A DNA stretch of 64,000 bases from UBA2336 sp031395485 (GCA_031395485.1 JANNUS010000009.1:1-64000), one strand, 5' to 3'; counted from the first letter of the stretch, positions 33,608 to 42,831 are shown. A program made the numbers and translations. The notes: generated from the letters alone by a model not told the origin.

Positions 33608-36412
33608 ATGATAAGCTCAATGAAAACATTATCTGCACTCGTAACTTTCACCTTGTTACTCGCTTCATGCAGTCAACAAAATGATCAGGATAAGTCAGAA
33701 AAGAAATGGGTTGCTACTGCTCCGGCAGGAACGCAGTACACTGCTATAAATCGTGAAGGAAGTACAGTCATTCCAAACGGTCGACTAATCACACCAACAG
33801 GTAAACAAATTACGGTTGCTCCGCACCCCTTTGGACTAACAATAAGTCCAGACGGAAAAACAATCATTACTGCTAACTCCGGTGTTGGACCATTTTCAAT
33901 TTCTATTATTAGCGATTATAATTCGGCAACGCCAGCGATAAAACAAATTCCGGAAACCTTAAACCCTGAGAAAGGATTGCTGGAAGCTGTGTTTATGGGG
34001 CTTGCCATCTCACCCGATAGTAAAAAGGTATATGTAGCGGGTGGTCAGCAAAACAAGATTTATGTTTTTGATCTCATCACCAATAAAAAGCTTGCAGAAA
34101 TTTCATGTAACAAATCATTTGATGGAACCGATTACAGCGATGCCTATATTGGTGATCTGGTATTAAGCAAAGATGGAAATCGTTTATATGCGGTTGACCA
34201 AATTGGTTTTCGAATGATGGTGATCGACACCAAAAGCAATACAGTAATTCATAATGTAAAAACAGGCCGTTATCCATTTGGCATTGCTCTTTCGCCCGAT
34301 GAGAGGACTGTATTTGTTGCCAACGTTGGCATGTTCGAATACAGCTATGTTAAATCATTGGATAAGAAAAGATTGAATGAAACTTCATTGAAGTACCCTA
34401 CCTCTGCTTACGGTTCGAAGGAAATGAAGGAGGGTGTTAAAAATGATACCCTTGAATTTGCGGGACTGGGCGATCCCAATGTTCCTGAATCTTTCTCTGT
34501 GTGGGGAATAGATGTATCTAAGGAAAAGCCTGCAGTAGTTTCGAAAGTAAAAACAGGTGTGCTGGTTGGCCAGGAGGTTGATGGTATATCCGCAGTGGGC
34601 GGCTCAAGTCCTAATTCGATGGTGGCAACCGATAGTTTTGTTTATGTGAGTAACGGTAACAATGATAATATTTCTGTAATCGATGCGAAGGAGAATAAGG
34701 TTGTGAGAAGTATCGAATTGAAATTGGATGAACGACTGGGAAATTTGAAAGGTGTCATTCCATTTGGGCTTGCTATTTCACCTGATCAGAAAAGACTGTA
34801 CGTTGCCGAAGCCGGCATCAACGCAGTAGCTGTGATCGATATTCAATCTCAAAAAGTATTGGGTCATATTCCTACGGGCTGGTTCCCATCTAAATTAAAA
34901 GTTACTCCTGATGGCAAGCAACTAATTGTCGCTAACGCGAAAGGTTTTGGCAGCGGTCCCAACGGAGGTAAAGATTTTAAACCTGTTTTTGAGCATCCTT
35001 CTGCGGATTACATTGGTGCATTGATGCTTGGAACTGTTTCGGTTATGGACATTCCAACCGATGATCAATTAAAGGGACTAACCAAAAATGTAATTGCAAA
35101 CAATTTCTTCTTCCGGGAAGTAACTGCCTCAAATGACAAACATCCTATTCCGGTTTTCACAAAAGAAAAGGAATCACCTATCAAGTACATCGTATTCATT
35201 TCTAAAGAGAATAGAACATACGATGAGGTTTTTGGTCAACTAAGCTCTGGAAAAGGCGACTCTTCACTCGCGCATTATGCTGCCGATGTTTCATTCACAA
35301 ACCAGAATAAGACAATGCGTGTGGATAATGCTACGGTGATGCCTAATCATCTTGCATTGGCCGAACAGTTTACCATCAGTGACAATTTTTATGTTGATTC
35401 GGATGTATCGGCTGACGGACACGTTTGGCTTACCAATACCTATCCGAATCAATGGATGGAAACACATCATCCGGCATCATATGGGGGAAAAAGAAATTTC
35501 AAGGAAGAGTCAAAAGCACCTGGAAAGTTTGGTTTTACAGGTGCAGCAGGAGCGATCTTTCCTGAAGATTATAATCAGAATGGCTCAATGTGGGAACACT
35601 TGGAACGTAATGGCATTGAATTTTACAATTTCGGATTTGGCGTTGAATTGGATGCTGGTAATTATTCTGATTCAACTTTTAAATACGGAGGCGTTCGGTA
35701 TCTAGCAAATTATCCTATCCCAGGCCCTTTGTATGATCGTACTTCGCGTTTATTTCCAACGTATAATATGGCCATTCCGGATCAGTTTCGTGCCGATGTC
35801 TTTATCAAAGAAATCAACGAAAAGTTTATTGACCCGAAAAAAGATTTACCTCGGGTGCTCACGCTGCAATTATTAAACGATCATGGTGCAGGTGAACGCG
35901 CACAAGCCGGATTTCCATTTCATGAAAGTTATATGTCCGATAATGACTTGGCACTGGGAAGGGTAGTGGAATACCTGAGTCATTTACCGCAATGGAAAAA
36001 CATGATGATTGTGGTGACCGAAGATGATGCTCAAGGGGGCACAGACCATATAGATGCCCACCGGAGTTTACTGATGGTGATTTCTCCATATGTTAAAAAG
36101 AATTTTAACAGCCATCAGCATTACAGTTTTGGTTCTATTTTTAAAACCTTCTGGAATGTATTGGGCATTCCGTACCTAAACCAATATGATTTTGGAGTGA
36201 CCGACATGGGTGATTGTTTTACTTCCGAGCCTGATTTTGCACCCTACAATGCATTGCCTGTTGACCCCAGAATATTTGATCCACAATTTGCATTAGACCC
36301 CTTCGATGAAAAATTTGATTGGGAAGCCATGAAAAAATCTCCGAAGCTAGATGACCCAGATGAAATAAAGAAGGCACGAGAAAAGGATAAACGAACGGAG
36401 GTGAATCACTAA
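33608..36412 (+). CDS. YVTN beta-propeller / phosphoesterase lipoprotein
   Basis: A 934-residue two-domain lipoprotein (lipobox LLLASC). Residues about 70-480 hold YncE/YVTN-type propeller repeats (FGLTISPDGKTIITANSG, LAISPDSKKVYVAGG, FGIALSPDERTVFVAN, KVTPDGKQLIVANAKG). Residues about 525-900 are a phosphoesterase domain of the alkaline phosphatase superfamily: FISKENRTYDEVFGQL, the DVSADGHVW segment and VTEDDAQGGTDHIDAHR with metal-ligand Asp/His. Such enzymes cleave phosphodiesters or phosphonate monoesters. Next to SusC/SusD it is the likely enzyme that releases the cargo's phosphorus group. Two in-frame ATGs (33608, 33620). Confidence 0.85.
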   Translation: MISSMKTLSALVTFTLLLASCSQQNDQDKSEKKWVATAPAGTQYTAINREGSTVIPNGRLITPTGKQITVAPHPFGLTISPDGKTIITANSGVGPFSISIISDYNSATPAIKQIPETLNPEKGLLEAVFMGLAISPDSKKVYVAGGQQNKIYVFDLITNKKLAEISCNKSFDGTDYSDAYIGDLVLSKDGNRLYAVDQIGFRMMVIDTKSNTVIHNVKTGRYPFGIALSPDERTVFVANVGMFEYSYVKSLDKKRLNETSLKYPTSAYGSKEMKEGVKNDTLEFAGLGDPNVPESFSVWGIDVSKEKPAVVSKVKTGVLVGQEVDGISAVGGSSPNSMVATDSFVYVSNGNNDNISVIDAKENKVVRSIELKLDERLGNLKGVIPFGLAISPDQKRLYVAEAGINAVAVIDIQSQKVLGHIPTGWFPSKLKVTPDGKQLIVANAKGFGSGPNGGKDFKPVFEHPSADYIGALMLGTVSVMDIPTDDQLKGLTKNVIANNFFFREVTASNDKHPIPVFTKEKESPIKYIVFISKENRTYDEVFGQLSSGKGDSSLAHYAADVSFTNQNKTMRVDNATVMPNHLALAEQFTISDNFYVDSDVSADGHVWLTNTYPNQWMETHHPASYGGKRNFKEESKAPGKFGFTGAAGAIFPEDYNQNGSMWEHLERNGIEFYNFGFGVELDAGNYSDSTFKYGGVRYLANYPIPGPLYDRTSRLFPTYNMAIPDQFRADVFIKEINEKFIDPKKDLPRVLTLQLLNDHGAGERAQAGFPFHESYMSDNDLALGRVVEYLSHLPQWKNMMIVVTEDDAQGGTDHIDAHRSLLMVISPYVKKNFNSHQHYSFGSIFKTFWNVLGIPYLNQYDFGVTDMGDCFTSEPDFAPYNALPVDPRIFDPQFALDPFDEKFDWEAMKKSPKLDDPDEIKKAREKDKRTEVNH

Positions 36413-36442
36413 AATCGAATTGCTATTTACTAATAGTATTCA

Positions 36443-38689
36443 ATGAAATTCATTGTAGGTTTCTTATTGCTATCAATATACTCGGTACAGGGTCAAACAA
36501 TTAAGGGTACGATTACTACCGTTGAGGGAAGTGGAATACCCGATGTACATATTACGGTGATGAATACCCACCTTGGTACTAGTACCGATAGAGCGGGAAA
36601 TTTTAAATTAAATAGAATACCAACTGGTTCAACTCTTCGGATGAGTGCTATCGGATATGTTACCAAAGACATAGCCGTTGTTGATACAATAGTTTTGGCC
36701 ACACTCGAACCAGCAATAATTTATCTAAATAATAATATTGTTATCACAGCGCAGCGTTTTGAGGCAAATCAATTTGATGTCTCGGAATCCATTACGGTTG
36801 TAAATCATACAGATATTCTTCAAAACGTTCCCCGATCAACACCTGAAGCATTGTTTGGGAGTACCGGGATTTGGGTTCAAAAGACGAATCATGGTGGAGG
36901 GTCTCCTATAATCCGAGGACTTGTGGGAAACCAAATATTATTGATGATAGACGGGATACGATTGAACAATGCCACCTATCGATATGGTCCCAATCAATAT
37001 TTATCGACAGTTGATCCTGCACTGATTGAAAAGATTGAGGCAACACGTGGAAATGGCTCTGTATTATATGGGAGTGATGCATTAGGGGGTGTCGTTAATG
37101 TTTTCTCTATAACTCCTTTTTTCAATCAGGATAAAAAATTTACGGGAACCTTAAATGGGAAATGGGTAAATGAAAAATTGGAGAAAAGTGGAAGAGGAGA
37201 AGTGCAATTCAGCAGTAAAAATATTGCCTCAATGATTGGGCTTTCTGCACGTGATTTTGGAGATATTGTTGCCGGTGGAGGATTAGGCGTATTAGCCCCA
37301 ACTGGATACAGTGAAATCTCAAGTGATATGAAGTTAGTGATTCGTGCAAGCGAGAGAAATCAATTTACAGGTGCGTATCAGCATCATACCCAAAACACAG
37401 TGCCACGGTACGATCAAGTTACGCAGGGAGGGTATAAAGTTTATAATTTTAGCCCCCAAACCAGACAGCTTGGTTACGTGCGTTGGGAAACATTTTCTGA
37501 CAATAAAATTCTTCAATCATTTCGGTTAACGGCTTCGTTGAATCGTACTACGGAAGGAATTGATTCGCAAAAGGATGGTTCGAGTAATTTAAAGAACCAA
37601 CTAGATATTGTTGATACTCACGGCTATGTTGCCGAGTTTACCTCACAATGGAAGCCCTATTGGCATTCACAAACAGGTTTTGAATACTACCACGATGCTG
37701 TAGCGAGTAATGCGCGTGTTACAGATCGTACAACCGAAATCGTTACCAAGCAACGTGGTTCTTTTGCCGATGGATCCACCAGTAATAGCATGGCTTTTTT
37801 TTCAAATCATGTACGGGATTGGAAAAAAATCCAATTAACAGCCGGAATGCGGTTTAATGTTCTTAGTGTTAGTATACAGGATACTACATTTGGTGATCAG
37901 CAAATCAAGACGTCTGCATGGGTTGGAAACATTGGGCTTTCATATACTGTAGATTCCGAATTTCACTTGATTGCATCCATAAATTCAGGTTTTCGATCCC
38001 CTAACATTGACGATATGAGCAAGTTTGGAGCTGTTGAAAGTACCGTGTTTGAAATTCCGAGTGTGAATCTTTCACCCGAGCGGTCCTTTAGTATAGAAAC
38101 AGGTCTGAAGACACGTGGTGATAAATTTTCAGGATCGTTTGTCGTTTACAAGACGTTTCTTTTTGATCTGATTGATCGAGTTCCGGTAACATATCAAGGG
38201 CAAGATACAATCGATACCAGAAAGGTTTACCAAAAGCAAAATATTGGAAAATCGGAACTATATGGGTTTGAAACTGATGTTGAATTTAAAGTGATATCAT
38301 CTTTTGTAGCAATTGCAAACATCACCTATACCTATGGACAAAATCTTTCAAAAGATGAACCCATGCGAAGGATACCACCCGTTTTTGGAAAGGTAGGTGC
38401 GCGGTATCAAAAAGGTGAACACTGGTGGGCTAAAACTGAGTGGATTTTTGCGGGCCGTCAGGATCGCTTAGCGGGTGGTGATTTAGGAGACGGGAGAATA
38501 GCCATTCGATTAGAGAATGGTGTTATGCCCGGTTGGAATGTTCTAAACCTTTCTGCCGGAGTGAAAATAAAATTTATTAACATAACAGCTTCTGTACAAA
38601 ATATTTTTGATGCAGCCTATCGTGTATATGGTTCGGGCGTTGATGGCTACGGAAGGAATTTCTCCATTGCAAGCTCCATACATTTTTAA
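36443..38689 (+). CDS. TonB-dependent receptor
   Basis: A 748-residue outer-membrane receptor with signal peptide (YSVQGQ), an N-terminal carboxypeptidase-regulatory-like domain (about 19-90, IKGTITTVEGSGIPDVHITVMNT), plug (about 105-220, GLVGNQILLMIDGIRLNNATYR, GSVLYGSDALGGVVNV) and barrel ending FSIASSIHF. It is the classical TBDR type rather than SusC. It starts 30 nt after the phosphoesterase gene, so it is co-transcribed and probably takes up a released product or a cofactor. Confidence 0.9.
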   Translation: MKFIVGFLLLSIYSVQGQTIKGTITTVEGSGIPDVHITVMNTHLGTSTDRAGNFKLNRIPTGSTLRMSAIGYVTKDIAVVDTIVLATLEPAIIYLNNNIVITAQRFEANQFDVSESITVVNHTDILQNVPRSTPEALFGSTGIWVQKTNHGGGSPIIRGLVGNQILLMIDGIRLNNATYRYGPNQYLSTVDPALIEKIEATRGNGSVLYGSDALGGVVNVFSITPFFNQDKKFTGTLNGKWVNEKLEKSGRGEVQFSSKNIASMIGLSARDFGDIVAGGGLGVLAPTGYSEISSDMKLVIRASERNQFTGAYQHHTQNTVPRYDQVTQGGYKVYNFSPQTRQLGYVRWETFSDNKILQSFRLTASLNRTTEGIDSQKDGSSNLKNQLDIVDTHGYVAEFTSQWKPYWHSQTGFEYYHDAVASNARVTDRTTEIVTKQRGSFADGSTSNSMAFFSNHVRDWKKIQLTAGMRFNVLSVSIQDTTFGDQQIKTSAWVGNIGLSYTVDSEFHLIASINSGFRSPNIDDMSKFGAVESTVFEIPSVNLSPERSFSIETGLKTRGDKFSGSFVVYKTFLFDLIDRVPVTYQGQDTIDTRKVYQKQNIGKSELYGFETDVEFKVISSFVAIANITYTYGQNLSKDEPMRRIPPVFGKVGARYQKGEHWWAKTEWIFAGRQDRLAGGDLGDGRIAIRLENGVMPGWNVLNLSAGVKIKFINITASVQNIFDAAYRVYGSGVDGYGRNFSIASSIHF

Positions 38690-38814
38690 GTGTTAAACCG
38701 TGACAACACCACGTTAACACAGCGATCAAATAGTAAAGGTTATGTAATCATTCTCTAACGATCAGTTTATAATGATGTCTTTTATTTATAACATGAATAA
38801 AAGAAGGATTCATT

Positions 38815-39942
38815 GTGAGGCATAGTACCCTTGCCCTAATTCTCTTACTCTTTTCAGACCTTGCCGTTGCCCAAGGATTGAAAACAAAAAATATTGTTAT
38901 CGTTACACTCGATGGTGTTCGTTGGCAGGAAATATTTGAAGGTGCAGATTCTTCCATTCTCTTCAATCCGGAATATGTTCGTGACAAAAGCACCCAAAAA
39001 ACTTTTTGGGATTCTAATTCTTGGGAGCGCAGAAAAAAGCTTTTTCCTTTTTTATGGGAAACAATCGGCTCACAAGGTCAGCTTTACGGAAACCGAAAAT
39101 ACGGCAGCGCAGTAAATTGCTCGAATCCACATTGGTTCTCGTATCCTGGCTATAGCGAGATGCTTGTGGGCTTTGTTGATAAGCGAGTGAAATCAAATGA
39201 TAAGATTGAAAATCCAAACTATACGGTTCTTGAATTCATCAACGATCATAAGGCATTTGAAAATAAAGTTGCTGCGTTTTCGACCTGGGATGTTTTTCCT
39301 TCTATCCTGCGCGAAGAAAAATCGGGTATTTTAGTAAACGCTGGACGCGAGCCCGTTACCGGTAATTTGAATGAAAAGGAAATCATGCTGAACGAACTTC
39401 AGGAACTCGTTCGGAATCCGTATGGCTCCCGATATGATGCCTTTACATTTTATCTCGCAATGGAATATCTGGATCGCGAGCGCCCGAAAGTATTATTCAT
39501 TAGTTTAGATGAAACGGATGAACATACACACAAAGGACGGTATGATGAATATTTAAAATCAGCCAATCGTGCGGATATTAAAATAGCCAAACTTTGGAAC
39601 TGGATTCAATCCCAACCGGATTATAAAGATCAGACAACCCTACTAATAACTACGGACCATGGTCGCGGAAAGGGCTCTAAAAACAGTTGGAAAAATCACG
39701 GACGCTTAGCATTGGGCTCCAGTCAAATGTGGATTGCGGCTATTGGCCCCGATACACCCGATCTTGGAGAGATTAGGTTCCCCTACCAGATTTACCAGAA
39801 GCAAATCGCGAAGACTATTGCTGCTTTTTTGGGATTGAATTTTGTTCAAGAACAACCTGTCGGTAAGGTTATTGATTTATTCTTTTTTCCTTCTGAGTTA
39901 GAGGCGTCTTTACAGGAAGAGGGGTCGCGGAGTGACCAATAG
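38815..39942 (+). CDS. Alkaline phosphatase superfamily hydrolase
   Basis: A 375-residue secreted enzyme (signal peptide DLAVAQ). The metal-site blocks are IVTLDGVRWQEIF (first Asp), HWFSYPGYSEML (the nucleophile is probably S/T here), SLDETDEHTHKG, LLITTDHGRG and NHGRL. This arrangement fits the nucleotide-pyrophosphatase/phosphonoacetate-hydrolase part of the superfamily. Start GTG at 38815. It shares direction with the preceding transport genes and probably finishes their unit. Its 3' end overlaps the convergent small membrane-protein gene by 74 nt. Confidence 0.82.
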   Translation: MRHSTLALILLLFSDLAVAQGLKTKNIVIVTLDGVRWQEIFEGADSSILFNPEYVRDKSTQKTFWDSNSWERRKKLFPFLWETIGSQGQLYGNRKYGSAVNCSNPHWFSYPGYSEMLVGFVDKRVKSNDKIENPNYTVLEFINDHKAFENKVAAFSTWDVFPSILREEKSGILVNAGREPVTGNLNEKEIMLNELQELVRNPYGSRYDAFTFYLAMEYLDRERPKVLFISLDETDEHTHKGRYDEYLKSANRADIKIAKLWNWIQSQPDYKDQTTLLITTDHGRGKGSKNSWKNHGRLALGSSQMWIAAIGPDTPDLGEIRFPYQIYQKQIAKTIAAFLGLNFVQEQPVGKVIDLFFFPSELEASLQEEGSRSDQ

Positions 39943-40165
39943 TATAACCAACATTTTTAGAAACCTTTTTTTTTCCGGTTCGGATAAGCATGATAGAGAT
40001 TGAAAGTATAACAAAAACAATAATGGAGTAGATCAATACAATGATAAGGTGGCGTGTTTTTAACCCACGTTTATGCTTGCGCAATAACTCAGCATAGTTA
40101 CGATGGCGCGCTATCTTTCCTGTGCTTAATTTTTGCTTTCGTAATCGTATTTCGTTATTTCCCAT
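39869..40165 (-). CDS. Small membrane protein coupled to ECF sigma factor
   Basis: A 98-residue protein: basic N-terminus (RLRKQKLSTGKIARHRNYAELLRKHKRGLK), one transmembrane helix (IIVLIYSIIVFVILSISIMLI), then a polar tail of about 30 residues. Its ATG at 40165 lies inside the last codons of the sigma gene (stop at 40155-40157), so it is translationally coupled and plausibly a small anti-sigma or sigma-associated protein. The 3' part overlaps the convergent phosphatase gene by 74 nt. Family not recognised. Confidence 0.6.
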   Translation of the reverse strand: MGNNEIRLRKQKLSTGKIARHRNYAELLRKHKRGLKTRHLIIVLIYSIIVFVILSISIMLIRTGKKKVSKNVGYTIGHSATPLPVKTPLTQKEKRINQ

Positions 40166-40721
40166 AGTGCTTAACACGAATATTGAAATTTTTCCTTAGT
40201 CTATCTAATGCGCGATAGGTGCGCATCTTTGCTCCGCTTTCTGTAATGCTCAGGATGTACGAGATTTCTTTAAAATCCTTATCCTCAAAAAATCGAAGTT
40301 GCAATACTTCCAACATTTCTGTAGGAAGATCATGCATGTATTTAACTAGTTTTTGAACGAGTTCGTCACTCCAGGAATCATTATTTATTTCAACTAGTTC
40401 TTTTATCAGTATTTCTTCAATACTGAATACTTTCTCTTTTTTTACTTTCCTATAATGTTTATTCACTTCATTGGAAGCGATGCGATAAAACCAGGCCGAA
40501 ACGGGAAGCCCACGAAATTCAAACCGACTGGCGTTTTTCAAGGCATTTAAAAACGTTTGTGAGCATAGATCCGCAGTCAGATCCTCGTCATCTGTTTGCC
40601 GGTAAATAAAATTGAATATACGATCGAAATACCGTTCATATAACTCACCAAACGCCTGAGAATTTTTTCCCGATCGTTCGAGAATGGCGTATTCTTTACG
40701 AATGTCATCTTCGGACAGCAA
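40155..40721 (-). CDS. ECF-type RNA polymerase sigma factor
   Basis: A 188-residue sigma-70 family factor. Region 2 at about 20-95 (FGELYERYFDRIFNFIYRQT, LTADLCSQTFLNALKN, VSAWFYRIASNEVNKHYRK); region 4 at about 130-180 (DLPTEMLEVLQLRFFEDKDFKEISYILSITESGAKMRTYRALDRLRK). It starts with TTG at 40721; no early in-frame ATG exists. The next gene overlaps its end by 11 nt and encodes a one-helix membrane protein, a typical sigma/anti-sigma order. Confidence 0.86.
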   Translation of the reverse strand: MLSEDDIRKEYAILERSGKNSQAFGELYERYFDRIFNFIYRQTDDEDLTADLCSQTFLNALKNASRFEFRGLPVSAWFYRIASNEVNKHYRKVKKEKVFSIEEILIKELVEINNDSWSDELVQKLVKYMHDLPTEMLEVLQLRFFEDKDFKEISYILSITESGAKMRTYRALDRLRKNFNIRVKHYGK

Positions 40722-40873
40722 TAGCAGATACTTTGGTTAATAATCCGAAGGTTTTAGTAAAGTCACAAGTATCTGGATAGGATAAAATCACTCTAATTGG
40801 GGTATGAATAGTGTATTGGAGTATATTTATCTTACAACAACAAAGCCAACTCTAAAAAATAAAACATAATAAC

Positions 40874-41095
40874 ATGGAACCCAAAATATCAACGAAACTA
40901 AAAGATGGCGACCAATGTAAGGTTGTTGGTGGGACACATGTTGGTAAATCGGGCACAGTAAGAGATTTAAATACTAGTAAAACGGGCCATATTACAATCA
41001 CTGTTGAACAAAAAAATGGAGTGCGATTCAAGACTCTTGGAAAAAATGTGGTTGTTCAGACAGACGACAAAACATTATCTAAAGACTTTAAATGA
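40874..41095 (+). CDS. KOW-motif small protein
   Basis: A 73-residue protein whose core, GDQCKVVGGTHVGKSGTVRDLN (about 13-34), is a KOW motif, the RNA/protein-contact element of ribosomal L24/S4e and NusG; the rest (ITITVEQKNGVRFKTLGKNVVV) completes an SH3-like barrel. It is not a ribosomal protein by context. The stop overlaps the ATG of the next gene (ATGA), so the two are coupled. It may bind nucleic acid; function unknown. Confidence 0.72.
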   Translation: MEPKISTKLKDGDQCKVVGGTHVGKSGTVRDLNTSKTGHITITVEQKNGVRFKTLGKNVVVQTDDKTLSKDFK

Positions 41096-42024
41096 GAACA
41101 ATTTTTATAAGCTTCATGTTCCTCAGCGCCACACTCTTGGCTCAATCAGGCAAAAAGGTAAAAAATGTACCAACGCTTAATCAGGCAGATTCGCTTTTTA
41201 CAATTCGTGATTGGAGTGGGGCTGTGCGGATTTATGAAACTGTATTGAAAACTGAACCCGCCAATAGTTTAGCCTGGAATCGCCTCGGTTTTAGTTATCA
41301 TAATCTATCGAACTATGATAAGGCTACGGCTAGTTATTTGAAATCATTAGCGAATAAACCAAATCCAACATTAGAAACTATTGTTCAGTCGCGTTTGGCG
41401 CGTGTGTATTCATTGAAGAATGAAAATGAAAAGGCTTTTCAAAGTTTGGACAAGGCCATACAATTGGGATATACTAATTTAAACGAATTGGAAACGCAAA
41501 AGGAATTTGACAACCTCCGAATAGATGTGCGCTTTGGAGACGTGATTAAACGAACCAACATCAATGTGTATCCATGTATGGGTAGTGCTCAGGCACGTGA
41601 ATTTGATTTTTGGATTGGCGAGTGGGATGCCTTTGTACGCGGTACAACGAATCTCGCAGGGCAATCAAAAATTGAACGGGCATCTGGCGGATGTATGATT
41701 TTAGAGAACTGGACTTCTGTAGGGTCGTCACCTTTTAATGGAAAGAGTATGAATTTTGTTGACCCCGTTTCTGGAAAATGGAAACAAATTTGGGTTGGGT
41801 CAGGTCAAACTCCAAATGCAACAGAATTTATAAATGGTGAATACAGCGATGGGGCGATGCGTTTCGATTTTGAAACTACAACTCCGAAGGGGACAAAACA
41901 ATTAGTCCATTTTCATTTCTATAATCAAGGCGCAGATCAGGTCAGGCAGTTCCATGAGACATCAGATGATGGCGGTAAGACATGGATTACCACGTATGAT
42001 TTTATTTATGTTAGAAAAAAATAG
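41092..42024 (+). CDS. TPR protein with DUF1579-like domain
   Basis: A 310-residue secreted protein (signal peptide LSATLLAQ). TPR-type repeats occupy about 30-140 (LAWNRLGFSYHNLSNYDKATASYLKSL; RVYSLKNENEKAFQSLDKAIQLG). The C-terminal half (about 165-310), with AREFDFWIGEWDAF and ASGGCMILENW, resembles the lipocalin-like DUF1579 domain. Coupled by a 4-nt overlap with the KOW gene. Probably periplasmic; role unknown. Confidence 0.75.
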   Translation: MRTIFISFMFLSATLLAQSGKKVKNVPTLNQADSLFTIRDWSGAVRIYETVLKTEPANSLAWNRLGFSYHNLSNYDKATASYLKSLANKPNPTLETIVQSRLARVYSLKNENEKAFQSLDKAIQLGYTNLNELETQKEFDNLRIDVRFGDVIKRTNINVYPCMGSAQAREFDFWIGEWDAFVRGTTNLAGQSKIERASGGCMILENWTSVGSSPFNGKSMNFVDPVSGKWKQIWVGSGQTPNATEFINGEYSDGAMRFDFETTTPKGTKQLVHFHFYNQGADQVRQFHETSDDGGKTWITTYDFIYVRKK

Positions 42025-42119
42025 CGGAAAAGATTGTATTTACATTGCTCATGGCAGCAAGTTGGTTTCTATTTGATTTCCTGCTTATTCCTCCTTCGTA
42101 TAACAATATCCATAAATTG

Positions 42120-42153
42120 ATAGACTGATTTTTGGTTGATTAAACCAGTCTAT
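42120..42153. repeat. Interrupted inverted repeat
   Basis: ATAGACTG (42120-42127) pairs with CAGTCTAT (42146-42153), with GTT/AAC able to pair further in. No T run follows. It lies in the 276-bp gap after the TPR gene and could be its transcript end or a binding site. Confidence 0.3.
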
Positions 42154-42300
42154 ATATAATAGTTTAATTTGGCTATGGGCCTATGGATTTCAGCAAAGAG
42201 TGGTTTTTTTTAGTAATCTTTAGGCAATAGATGTAAATTCTTGCCGATTGAGAATGTTTCTTAAATACCTTCGAATATTGACCGTAAAATCAATTCTACG

Positions 42301-42765
42301 ATGAAGATTCAAAATTTTATTTGGGTAATGCTATTATTATCCTCATGCCAACAGGAGGACACCGAGCAGATTAAGCAGCAAATACTGGATGCCGATAGGG
42401 ATTTCAGCAAGATGTCGGCAGAGAAGGGAATTGCAGAGGCTTTTATATATTATGCTGATGAAAGAGTTATCAAGCCTACTCCTGGCCAGCAACCTGTTGT
42501 TGGAAAATTTGAATTACTCGAATGGTACAAAAATAATCCTCCCGGTCAATACACGTTAACATGGAAGCCTTTGCGAGTCGAGGCCAGCAATAAATTAGGA
42601 TATACTTTTGGGGGGTACACACTTGTAAAAAAAACAGCAGATGGCCTTCGCGATACTACACTTTATGGAAATTATGTTTCCATATGGAAGAAAAAAAAGG
42701 ATGGAACCTGGCGTTATGTGTTCGATACCGGTAACCCCACGCCTGGTCAGGTCGTACTTTACTAA
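42301..42765 (+). CDS. Lipoprotein with DUF4440/NTF2-like domain
   Basis: A 154-residue lipoprotein (lipobox LLLSSC, cysteine 16). The mature part has the SnoaL/DUF4440 layout: QQILDADRDFSKMSAEKGIAEAFIYYADERV, then GKFELLEWYKNN, then YGNYVSIWKKKKDGTWRYVFDTG. These cone-shaped domains bind small ligands or act as enzymes, and no catalytic residue can be assigned here. Single gene between two promoter regions. Confidence 0.8.
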   Translation: MKIQNFIWVMLLLSSCQQEDTEQIKQQILDADRDFSKMSAEKGIAEAFIYYADERVIKPTPGQQPVVGKFELLEWYKNNPPGQYTLTWKPLRVEASNKLGYTFGGYTLVKKTADGLRDTTLYGNYVSIWKKKKDGTWRYVFDTGNPTPGQVVLY

Positions 42766-42785
42766 TAGACAATGCCGTAAAATGG

Positions 42786-42800
42786 GTGATTATTAATCAC
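42786..42800 (+). promoter_or_regulatory. Palindrome upstream of sensor kinase
   Basis: GTGATTA-T-TAATCAC, a perfect 7-bp dyad with one central base, 31 nt upstream of the kinase ATG. Size and symmetry fit a dimeric regulator site; it could be bound by the cognate LuxR-type regulator. Confidence 0.35.
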
Positions 42801-42831
42801 ACGCTGTAACCGTAATTTTACAAGGATTACT

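Noticed and set aside
38764..38820. Ten-codon ATG frame just before the alkaline-phosphatase-like gene as an alternative start
   Set aside because: It ends at a stop within the GTG gene's first codons and is in another frame; too short to call.
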